Shown here: piece after piece, positions 1 to 4,599 of the stretch
Layout of the letters: every line of letters begins with the position of its first letter
Position numbering within the stretch: position 1 is the first letter of the stretch
DNA from: Planctomycetaceae bacterium
Lineage (GTDB): Bacteria; Planctomycetota; Planctomycetia; Pirellulales; Thermoguttaceae
Direction: 5' to 3'
DNA length: 5,744 bases
Assembly (NCBI GenBank): GCA_003532715.1
Contig: DOEZ01000142.1
Coordinates: forward strand, 1-5,744
Translations under genes and position numbers: made by a program
The notes under the pieces: generated by a model
What the model was told of the DNA's origin: nothing
Databases searched by the model: none
Seen by the model: only the letters and a program-made list of their open reading frames with translations

Positions 1-535
1 GTTCCGCGTTGTCTTCTTCGAACAACTCCGCCGCGTGTAGCTTCTTCAGAAAGGCGACGTTTTCTTCGGCGCTTCCGTCGTTGCCCAGAACGCGGAGATA
101 GTCGTCGACATTCTCGATGACGGGCAGATCGTCGAGCAACACCCGGTTGGGGTCGGGCCGCAACGCCGCAACGGCCGCAAACCCCAGGCACGCGGCCAGC
201 ACGAGCGAGCCGGCCATCACGGCTTGGCGCCGCCGCCGGAGTCTGGGCAGTTCCCCTTCATGTCGGCGGACGTCCTGCTCGGCCGCGACGGCCACCAGTT
301 CGAGCGTGCTCTCGGTAAACGTCCCTTCCGTCTCGGCACGATCTAGTTGAGGTAGCATGTCCCACGCACGGCCAAGCCGGTCGAGACGATCGCGCAAGCG
401 GAGGTCGTCCGACGCGAGCGTCTCGATGCGACGCGCCGTGTCGCCGTCCAACTCGCCATCCAGATAGGCCACCAACTGCTCGTCGAACAGGGCCGGATCG
501 GGATCGGCCTCGGAGTTCTGAAAATCGGAATCCAT
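1..535 (-). CDS. Putative anti-sigma factor, single-pass membrane protein (3' part outside window)
   Basis: The reading frame is open from ATG at 535 to the left edge (178 codons seen). The N-terminal part, about residues 20-65, carries QLVAYLDGELDGD followed by a charged helical stretch ending in LGRAWDMLPQLDR. This resembles the N-terminal region of planctomycete anti-sigma-like partners of ECF sigma factors, but no HxxxCxxC zinc motif is visible. A conserved-looking segment, FTESTLELVAVAAE, follows at about 73-86. RRRR at about 100-103 precedes a hydrophobic segment at about 105-125, which predicts one membrane helix with the N-terminus in the cytoplasm. The remainder would be outside the cytoplasm and is cut by the window. 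It lies 18 bases after the sigma factor gene on the same strand, so the two very likely form an operon, and this protein would hold the sigma factor at the membrane. Three in-frame ATGs at 542-550 are alternative starts, and none has a clear ribosome binding site. The role is inferred from context and family resemblance. Confidence 0.75.
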   Translation of the reverse strand, partial: MDSDFQNSEADPDPALFDEQLVAYLDGELDGDTARRIETLASDDLRLRDRLDRLGRAWDMLPQLDRAETEGTFTESTLELVAVAAEQDVRRHEGELPRLRRRRQAVMAGSLVLAACLGFAAVAALRPDPNRVLLDDLPVIENVDDYLRVLGNDGSAEENVAFLKKLHAAELFEEDNAE

Positions 536-553
536 TGGACACATCATCATCAA

Positions 554-1213
554 TCAGTCATCGTTTCGGTTTTTACCGATCGCCGGCTGTTCGCCCCGGT
601 CGACATACGGTGTTAGGATGTCGCGCAGATTGACCCGCGCTCTGGCCAGCAGCGACTTGATCGCTTGCGGCGACAGCTCCATAATCTCGGCGATTTCGGC
701 ATAACACATGCCTTCGAACTTGCTCAACAATACGGCCATCCGTTGGCGTTCACCCAACGACTCGACCGCCGCTCGAACCATCTCTCGCGTTTCGGCCTTC
801 GCGAGACGTCGCGCGGGCATCTGACTGCTGGCGGCCTGGGCCAGTTGTTCCATCGGGTTGGCCCCCATCGGACCGCTGTCGCGCGCCTCGGGACGCACCT
901 CGTGCCGCCGCACCATCGTCCGAATCGCGTTGGACGCCACATTGTTCGCGATCGTGAAAAGCCATGTCGAAAACTTGGCTCCCGGCACGTAGGATTTTCG
1001 GGCACGGTACACGCGCAAGAACACCTCTTGCGCGAGGTCTTCGGCCTGATCGCGGCTGCCCACCAAATGGTCCAACAGCGAGACAAGCCGATCCTGGTAG
1101 CGCAGCACCAATTCCTCGAAGGCCGCGGCGTTGTCGTCGCGGACCTCGAGCATCAGCCGCACGTCCGGATCCCGGAGCGTGTATCGGTGGGCGGCGGATT
1201 CACTAACAACCAA
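554..1213 (-). CDS. ECF-type RNA polymerase sigma factor (sigma-70 family)
   Basis: This 219-residue protein directs RNA polymerase to a specific promoter set. Region 2 spans about residues 28-98 (AFEELVLRYQDRL, the core-binding DQAEDLAQEVFLRVYRA, then FSTWLFTIANNVASN, the part that melts and reads the -10 element). Region 4 spans about 140-200 (LGERQRMAVLLSKFEGMCYAEIAEIM, then the recognition helix SPQAIKSLLARARVNLR, which reads the -35). The linker of about 40 residues and the absence of region 3 are typical of ECF factors. The start is a TTG at 1211-1213, chosen because AGGAAG (rc of 1220-1225) lies 6 bases upstream. The next ATG (residue 21) would leave only a few residues before region 2. 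The stop is followed closely by the putative anti-sigma gene in the same reading frame. No clear housekeeping promoter is visible upstream; autoregulation would be usual for the family but is not shown here. Confidence 0.93.
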   Translation of the reverse strand: MVVSESAAHRYTLRDPDVRLMLEVRDDNAAAFEELVLRYQDRLVSLLDHLVGSRDQAEDLAQEVFLRVYRARKSYVPGAKFSTWLFTIANNVASNAIRTMVRRHEVRPEARDSGPMGANPMEQLAQAASSQMPARRLAKAETREMVRAAVESLGERQRMAVLLSKFEGMCYAEIAEIMELSPQAIKSLLARARVNLRDILTPYVDRGEQPAIGKNRNDD

Positions 1214-1438
1214 AGTCGGCTTCCTGGCTGGGCCAACGGTTCGAGCCCGGGACGGTCCAAGGCCCTATTAAACTTAAGTCTAAACCGCCGCCCCCACCAT
1301 GACCAGGAGCGAACGACGCACCCCCCACGTATAAGGGGAACCGATGCCACGTCACTACCTATTACAAGAAACCCCAACCACCCCCGCGGGTTTCGCCCAG
1401 AAAGTACAGGGCTGAGAGGATTGCCCCCCTCGCGCGCG
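1214..1438. other. Intergenic stretch upstream of the sigma gene
   Basis: No coding sequence is supported here. On the minus strand it should contain the promoter of the sigma/anti-sigma operon, but I find no -35/-10 pair close to consensus. An A/T-rich patch at about 1267-1282 (TTAGACTTAAGTTTAATA on the minus strand) is the most likely place for DNA opening. The stretch has runs of C (1291-1297, 1321-1326, 1380-1385). Confidence 0.4.
1220..1225 (-). promoter_or_regulatory. Ribosome binding site that fixes the TTG start of the sigma gene
   Basis: Read on the minus strand this is AGGAAG, followed by six bases and then TTG. It is the only purine-rich site at correct spacing near the 5' end of the sigma reading frame and supports the unusual TTG start over the internal ATG at residue 21. 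Confidence 0.6.
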
Positions 1439-1500
1439 AAAAAACCCGAAGCGCGAGCCAGCGCGCGTCGTCGCAACGCCCGGGCTCGCGTTTCGGGTTA
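1439..1500 (-). terminator. Intrinsic terminator of the small basic gene
   Basis: Bases 1443-1459 and 1483-1499 form a 17-base inverted repeat with a single mismatch, GC-rich in the middle (GCGCGAGCC against GGCTCGCG). On the minus strand the closing arm runs directly into six T residues (the A-run 1439-1444), which is the form of a rho-independent terminator. On the plus strand there is no T-run, so the signal is one-directional. It begins 26 bases after the stop of the minus-strand gene at 1526-1615, which supports that gene being real and transcribed as its own unit, insulated from the sigma operon downstream. Confidence 0.85.
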
Positions 1501-1525
1501 GGGTCGATTCGGTTGCGCCCCGGCC

Positions 1526-1615
1526 TTAGCCCTTGCGATGACGGATCTTCGAACGCATGCGGCGTTTCTTCCGTCCGATCTTCCGGCGTCCCTTACCTGT
1601 CTTTTTCGTTCCCAC
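1526..1615 (-). CDS. Very small basic protein, bS22 / AURKAIP1-COX24-like (putative ribosomal protein)
   Basis: This 29-residue protein has 16 Lys/Arg residues; its core is KGRRKIGRKKRRMRSKIRHR. The spacing of basic residues resembles the mycobacterial small-subunit protein bS22 and the C-terminal domain of mitochondrial mS38 (AURKAIP1/COX24), short helices that sit in rRNA grooves of the small subunit. That family link is a judgement by eye. The start is GTG at 1613-1615: it is the only possible start, because an in-frame TGA lies five codons upstream (1628-1630), and GGGAGA (rc of 1621-1626) sits five bases before it. A strong terminator follows 26 bases after the TAA. The stop, start, ribosome site and terminator together make a complete minimal gene too short for ordinary gene callers. 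Alternatives are another nucleic-acid-binding basic peptide or, less likely, chance. Confidence 0.68.
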   Translation of the reverse strand: MGTKKTGKGRRKIGRKKRRMRSKIRHRKG

Positions 1616-1620
1616 GCAAC

Positions 1621-1626
1621 TCTCCC
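1621..1626 (-). promoter_or_regulatory. Ribosome binding site of the small basic gene
   Basis: On the minus strand GGGAGA is followed by GTTGC and then the GTG start. Counting from the GGAG core the spacing is six to seven bases, close to ideal. It lies only just downstream of the upstream in-frame stop, so it decides the start without ambiguity. Confidence 0.6.
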
Positions 1627-1728
1627 GTCAGATACTAATTCGATCCGAACCGATTCATACAAAAAAACGGATTGGCCGCGGCGTCATCCCGAGCAAGCGG
1701 CAAAAACAGCCGAGCATCGGGTCGCGGC

Positions 1729-1745
1729 TTGTCCGAAAAGGACAA
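1729..1745. repeat. Perfect palindrome TTGTCC-GAAAA-GGACAA
   Basis: Six-base arms separated by five bases. There is no T-run on either side, so it is not an intrinsic terminator. It lies about 115 bases upstream of the small basic gene and could be a binding site for a dimeric regulator or a short RNA hairpin in that gene's leader. No regulator can be named. Confidence 0.35.
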
Positions 1746-1788
1746 AACAGCCCCCTATTTTGGGCCAGCCCGGCGGGGGTAGCCACCC

Positions 1789-1818
1789 AATATACCATGG
1801 CACGGACCATGGAGGCAA
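1789..1818 (-). promoter_or_regulatory. Candidate sigma-70 type promoter for the small basic gene
   Basis: On the minus strand TTGCCT (1813-1818) and TATATT (1789-1794) are separated by 18 bases. The spacer consists of CCATGG, six bases, CCATGG. The -10 matches TATAAT at five of six positions and the -35 matches at four. It would give a leader of about 170 bases before the gene at 1615, which is long for a 29-residue protein, so the call is tentative. Confidence 0.3.
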
Positions 1819-1936
1819 GTGCCCTCGGTCTATGTTGTGACAACAGCCGCGTGCCTTTGGTGGGCCGGGCCGGATTATCCCATTATCCCAGATTAGTCGT
1901 CAACTTGCTGAGTGGGGCCATGCAAACCTCCGTTCT

Positions 1937-2015
1937 GGTGGGGCTTCGGCGCTCGATTTGCGGTGTTCATGGCGAAGCGTGCAAATCGGCTGCAGGCAGT
2001 CTGCATCGCCCCACC
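1937..2015. ncRNA. Nested inverted repeats: possible three-way-junction RNA upstream of dprA
   Basis: An outer pair GGTGGGGC (1937-1944) and GCCCCACC (2008-2015) is perfectly complementary over eight bases. Inside it CGATTTGC (1954-1961) pairs perfectly with GCAAATCG (1981-1988), and a third hairpin TGCAG-GCAGT-CTGCA covers 1991-2005. Together they draw a closing stem with two inner arms, as in a structured RNA domain of 79 bases. On the plus strand it would lie in the dprA leader, ending 169 bases before the start codon. A second copy of GTGGGGC at 1912-1918 could compete for the 3' arm. I recognise no known family: the signature loops of SRP RNA and the common riboswitches are not seen. The strand is undecided. 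Confidence 0.4.
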
Positions 2016-2063
2016 GAGGATTTTCGCAATTTCGACCCACCTGTATGAGCAATCCGCTATGGT

Positions 2064-2091
2064 CGGGCGGCACGCTCCAGTCGTCCGCCCG
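2064..2091. repeat. GC-rich hairpin in the dprA upstream region
   Basis: CGGGCGG (2064-2070) and CCGCCCG (2085-2091) form a perfect seven-base stem with a 14-base loop. No T-run follows, so it is not a standard terminator. It lies between the 1937-2015 element and dprA. Immediately after it, TTGACT (2093-2098) with a poor GAAAAT 16 bases later is a weak promoter possibility for dprA. Confidence 0.35.
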
Positions 2092-2184
2092 CTTGACTTC
2101 GTCGTGCTGATCTTGAAAATCGGGCGTATTCGGCGCGGCTCGCCGCGTGGTTCGACCTACCTTGAAGCCGAGGCGGAATTCAAA

Positions 2185-3303
2185 ATGGGGCACGACGACC
2201 AGCAGGATTTGATCGATTCGCTCCGGCTCTCCCTGGTTCCCGATGTCGGGCCGATCACCCGCCGGGCCTTGCTCGAACGATTCGGCACCGCGGCGGCCGT
2301 GTTCGCGGCCGCGCCGAGCGAACTGCGCGAGGTTCGCGGCGTGGGGCCAAAGTTGATGCAGCGGATCGTCGCGGCACCCTCCGAAATCGACCCCCAGCGC
2401 GAGATCGACCTTTGCCGCGAGCGGGGGATCACGATTCTCACCGAATCCGACCCTCGCTACCCCCGGCTGTTGACCCAAATCAACGATCCGCCCAGCGCCC
2501 TGTTCGTGCGCGGCGAGTTGCGGCCCGACGACGCCCTGGCGGTGGCCATTGTCGGCACACGCCACGCGACTACTTACGGCCTGCAACAGGCCGAGCGGCT
2601 GGCCGCGAGCCTTGCCCGCGCGGGCGTCACCGTCGTCAGCGGCCTTGCCCGAGGCATCGACGGGGCGGCACACCGCGGGACGCTGTCGGCCGACGGGCGG
2701 ACGATCGCCGTGTTGGGAAGCGGGCTGTTGCGGCTCTTTCCGCCCGAACACGACAAACTGGCCGACGAGATTGCCGCCGGCCACGGCGCCGTCGTCAGCG
2801 AGCTTCCACCCGAGTTCGAGCCGATGGGCGGCAATTTTCCCCAACGCAATCGAATCATCAGCGGGCTGTCGCTCGGCACGATCGTCATCGAGGCGCCCGA
2901 GCGGAGCGGCGCGCTGATTACCGCCCGGCTGGCCTACGAACACGGACGCGAGGTGTTCGCCGTGCCTGGACGCGTCGATTCGCGGCCGTCGCGCGGCTGC
3001 CACCGGCTGTTACGCGACGGGGCGACGCTGGTCGAGTCGATCGACGACGTACTCGAACAACTCGGCCCACTGTTCGAAGCCGCGCCGCGCGAAGACGGCA
3101 CCGAAATCCGCCACCCGGCGGAATTGAACCTCAACGAGATCGAACGCGAGGTCCTCGACGCGATCGATTCGGAAGCAACCGCCGTCGATCAGTTAATCAC
3201 GGCTACCGGCCTGCCGGTCAACCAGGTACTCGCGACCATCAGCGTACTCGAAATGCGCCGCCTCATCCGCCGCCTCAGCGGATCAACCGTCGCCCGGGTC
3301 TGA
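2185..3303 (+). CDS. dprA: DNA-processing protein DprA (RecA loader of natural transformation)
   Basis: This 372-residue cytoplasmic protein belongs to the DprA/Smf family. It binds incoming single-stranded DNA, protects it and loads RecA during natural transformation. Residues 10-65 form a helix-hairpin-helix/SAM-like region (LVPDVGPITRRALLERFG and ELREVRGVGPKLMQRI). Residues 80-290 form the extended Rossmann fold of the family, with SDPRYPRLL at 88-96, VGTRHATTYG at 123-132, SGLARGIDGAAHRGTL at 152-167, GSGLLRLFPPEH at 178-189, NFPQRNRIISGLS at 217-229 and SGALITARLAYEHGREVFAVPG at 241-262. The C-terminal 55 residues (LNEIEREVLDAI to IRRLSG) form the winged helix often present in the family. 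The ATG at 2185 is chosen because the HhH follows at once and GAGGCGG lies upstream. An in-frame GTG at 1912 would add 91 unfamiliar residues. The gene appears monocistronic. No competence pili or ComEC genes are in view. Confidence 0.96.
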   Translation: MGHDDQQDLIDSLRLSLVPDVGPITRRALLERFGTAAAVFAAAPSELREVRGVGPKLMQRIVAAPSEIDPQREIDLCRERGITILTESDPRYPRLLTQINDPPSALFVRGELRPDDALAVAIVGTRHATTYGLQQAERLAASLARAGVTVVSGLARGIDGAAHRGTLSADGRTIAVLGSGLLRLFPPEHDKLADEIAAGHGAVVSELPPEFEPMGGNFPQRNRIISGLSLGTIVIEAPERSGALITARLAYEHGREVFAVPGRVDSRPSRGCHRLLRDGATLVESIDDVLEQLGPLFEAAPREDGTEIRHPAELNLNEIEREVLDAIDSEATAVDQLITATGLPVNQVLATISVLEMRRLIRRLSGSTVARV

Positions 3304-3378
3304 TTTCACAACCAACCCCTCCTTCGGACTATGCAGGCAATCATGATGAACGGAAGGGCCATTTGAACTCGCTGAATA

Positions 3379-3448
3379 TGTGATAAGTGGAATTCCCCTC
3401 CGTCGCTTTGTGTGATATAATCATACTGAACGGACAAACTATGTGATA
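3379..3448. promoter_or_regulatory. Three phased direct repeats TGTGATA, likely operator of the toxin-antitoxin genes
   Basis: TGTGATA occurs at 3379-3385, 3411-3417 and 3442-3448, giving spacings of 32 and 31 bases, close to three turns of DNA each. The outer two share the longer core TATGTGATA. The middle copy runs directly into the -10 element (TGTGATATAAT), so a protein bound there would cover the promoter. The antitoxin carries an XRE DNA-binding domain, and such antitoxins normally repress their own operon, so it is the natural candidate ligand. Repeats, spacing and overlap are seen; the binding is inferred. Confidence 0.55.
3393..3429 (+). promoter_or_regulatory. Promoter with perfect extended -10 (TGATATAAT)
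   Basis: TATAAT at 3416-3421 is preceded by TG at 3413-3414 in the exact extended -10 arrangement. A -35 element is poor (TTCCCC at 3393-3398 with 17-base spacing), as is common when an extended -10 is present. The predicted transcript start is around 3428-3430, about 37 bases before the toxin start codon. It is the clearest promoter in the window. Confidence 0.7.
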
Positions 3449-3465
3449 GCCAAGTGGGGCTCGTC

Positions 3466-3903
3466 ATGGAAGGTCACCTGACTGGGAGTTATCTGGTTAG
3501 AGCGTATCGGCCCGCATTTCAGGAGGCGAGGAAGCTGCTTCCAAGGCAACGAGACTTTGCCGAGTTGCGCCGACATGCATTGAAGCTGCGTTTCTGGCCA
3601 GAGAACCATCCGAAGACGGAGGATGGACAAGTGCTGGACTTGGACTGGTCGTGGGTGAGATCGCTTCCGGGAAAGAACATCGGTGAACTTCGTATTGGTG
3701 ATACGATCGCCGGCCATGATAATCTGCGGGTGATCTTCTTTGTTCCCCCGGAGAAGACCAAACCACCGATGATTTGGGTTCTCGCTGCTTTTCAGAAGAA
3801 ACGCGATGACTTCACCAAGGCTCAAATCGACACGTTCGCCTTTCGACGAGTGCTGGTCCTCGAACGGTTCTACAAGAACCCGTTGAAGCCGCACAACACA
3901 TAG
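3466..3903 (+). CDS. Putative RelE/HigB-like toxin of a type II toxin-antitoxin pair
   Basis: This 145-residue cytoplasmic protein has a second half that reads like the RelE/HigB fold: GELRIGDTIAGHDNLRVIFFVPP at about 73-95 (paired strands), PPMIWVLAAFQKKRDDF at about 100-116 (strand plus the typical 'AFQKK' stretch), then a basic helix QIDTFAFRRVLVLERFYKN to about 138. Members of this fold cleave mRNA at the ribosome. Single catalytic residues cannot be named, though Arg88, Lys111, Lys112, Arg127 and Arg128 are candidates. The protein is longer than the usual 90-120 residues because of an extra basic N-terminal part (about 1-60). The start ATG at 3466 is preceded by a weak GGGG. GTG at 3454, four codons upstream and without a ribosome site, is an alternative. 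The gene comes first, with the XRE-domain gene 36 bases after it, matching the higBA order. Base composition is less GC-rich than dprA. The toxin role is inferred from fold resemblance and context. Confidence 0.72.
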   Translation: MEGHLTGSYLVRAYRPAFQEARKLLPRQRDFAELRRHALKLRFWPENHPKTEDGQVLDLDWSWVRSLPGKNIGELRIGDTIAGHDNLRVIFFVPPEKTKPPMIWVLAAFQKKRDDFTKAQIDTFAFRRVLVLERFYKNPLKPHNT

Positions 3904-3925
3904 CAGGTGGCGGATCGTGAAATTG

Positions 3926-3932
3926 AAAAGGA
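3926..3932 (+). promoter_or_regulatory. Ribosome binding site deciding the antitoxin start
   Basis: AAAAGGA lies seven bases before the ATG at 3940. The in-frame GTG at 3907, only three bases after the toxin stop, has no such site. This favours the ATG and a separately initiated antitoxin, which fits the need to make antitoxin in excess of toxin. Confidence 0.6.
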
Positions 3933-3939
3933 CTTGATA

Positions 3940-4467
3940 ATGGCTGCCGTAAACGACCTGGACCATGATGTTCTGGAACCGTTGTTGGTTGCCGCTGGAC
4001 GAATCGTCCGGGCTTTCATGGAATGCAGCGACGAGGTCCAGCAAGGCGTTCGCGCGATGTTCGAGATCATTGCCGACCCCGACGCCGATCCTGATGACCG
4101 CGACATGGCCGTGGCGACGGTCAAGGATGCTCTATTCCCCGAGGCCAAGCACGGGCCATTTGGAATCGACTTGGAGGAGTCGGAGAAGGCGGATTCGGAC
4201 GGTTGTGAACGGTGTCGCCAAATCTTGGATGAGATGGACCGCGAGGAAGCAAGTTTCGCGGATCGACTACATAAGATCATGAAGGAGAGAGGCGTGAGTC
4301 AGACCGAGTTGGCGGAGAAACTGCGAATCGGTCAACCGGCGATTTCCAACATGCTCAAACGCCAATGCCGCCCCCAGCGAAACACGGTGAAACGCCTGGC
4401 GGAAGCACTCAGTGTTTCTCCTCAACAACTGTGGCCCGACTTTGAACGCGTCGATGGAGGTTCGTGA
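3940..4467 (+). CDS. XRE-family helix-turn-helix protein with long N-terminal extension, likely antitoxin
   Basis: This protein has 175 residues from the ATG at 3940. The C-terminal part, about 105-168, is an XRE/Cro-C1 type DNA-binding domain: FADRLHKIMKERGVSQTELAEKL, then IGQPAISNMLKRQCRPQRNT (turn and recognition helix), then VKRLAEALSVSPQQLWP. Before it lies an acidic, mainly helical extension of about 100 residues: LLVAAGRIVRAFMECSDEVQQGV at 15-37, a strongly acidic ADPDADPDDRDMAVAT at 45-60, DALFPEAKHGPFGIDLEESEK at 63-83, and one CERC pair at 89-92. Ordinary HigA antitoxins are about 90-130 residues and lack this. The extension is a candidate for the toxin-neutralising part, its acidity opposing the basic toxin. 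The gene follows the toxin on the same transcript and probably represses the promoter at 3393-3429 through the TGTGATA repeats. Neutralisation and autoregulation are inferred. It could alternatively be a plain regulator. Confidence 0.8.
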   Translation: MAAVNDLDHDVLEPLLVAAGRIVRAFMECSDEVQQGVRAMFEIIADPDADPDDRDMAVATVKDALFPEAKHGPFGIDLEESEKADSDGCERCRQILDEMDREEASFADRLHKIMKERGVSQTELAEKLRIGQPAISNMLKRQCRPQRNTVKRLAEALSVSPQQLWPDFERVDGGS

Positions 4468-4599
4468 TCGGCAGCCTCGTTATTCGGTTCAAGTGCTCTG
4501 ACAGACCGCGAACGCATCTCCTGACAAGGCAGCGAATAGAGCTGAGTCCGGGGATACGGGCAAATCCATATCATTCAGGGAACGAAAGGATGCTGTGCC
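4468..4599. other. Short intergenic stretch between antitoxin and TPR gene
   Basis: 132 bases without a gene. There is no clear terminator after the antitoxin and no promoter near consensus for the TPR gene; CTGACA occurs twice (4499-4504 and 4522-4527) without a good -10. Only the ribosome site AAAGGA at 4585-4590, nine bases before the ATG at 4600, is convincing. Confidence 0.4.

Larger units (their letters stand above)
1616..2184. other. Non-coding stretch between the divergent small basic gene and dprA
   Basis: About 570 bases without a supportable protein gene. Open frames through it (1557-2048 plus, 1655-1843 minus, and the 5' extension of dprA to 1912) give low-complexity or unfamiliar proteins and ignore the inverted repeats. 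It must carry the promoters of both flanking genes. Visible structure includes the palindrome TTGTCC-GAAAA-GGACAA (1729-1745), paired CCATGG sites (1795-1812), a direct repeat ATTATCCC (1874-1889 region), the nested element at 1937-2015, and GC-rich hairpins at 2064-2091 and 2134-2147. Confidence 0.6.

Noticed and set aside
1335..1370. GGAACC followed by TACCTATTA on the plus strand as an ECF promoter
   Set aside because: It points away from the sigma operon, towards a region with no plus-strand gene, and the -10 part does not fit well.
665..1501. Long plus-strand open frame of 278 codons
   Set aside because: It runs antisense to the sigma factor and then through the terminator palindrome. 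The sigma protein has all its family motifs, and this frame shows none and is a GC-rich shadow.
1937..2015. Element considered as SRP RNA, tRNA or known riboswitch
   Set aside because: The SRP GGAAGGAAGCA-type loop, tRNA anticodon and T-loop signatures, and familiar riboswitch cores were not found, so it is left as an unknown structured element.
1557..2048. Plus-strand open frame of 163 codons
   Set aside because: It starts inside the antisense of the small basic gene, has no ribosome site or domain, and crosses the palindromes and the 1937-2015 element.
1912..2184. Extension of dprA to the upstream GTG
   Set aside because: The extra 91 residues match nothing in the family and the stretch holds nested inverted repeats. 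The ATG at 2185 leads directly into the helix-hairpin-helix region.
1900..3003. Long minus-strand open frame of 367 codons
   Set aside because: It is the antisense shadow of dprA, whose motifs are unmistakable. Its composition (Gly, Arg, Asp, Ala rich, no recognisable domain) is typical of reverse-strand frames in GC-rich genes.
2412..3383. Plus-strand 323-codon frame overlapping dprA
   Set aside because: It is an Arg/Pro-rich out-of-frame shadow of dprA with no domain.
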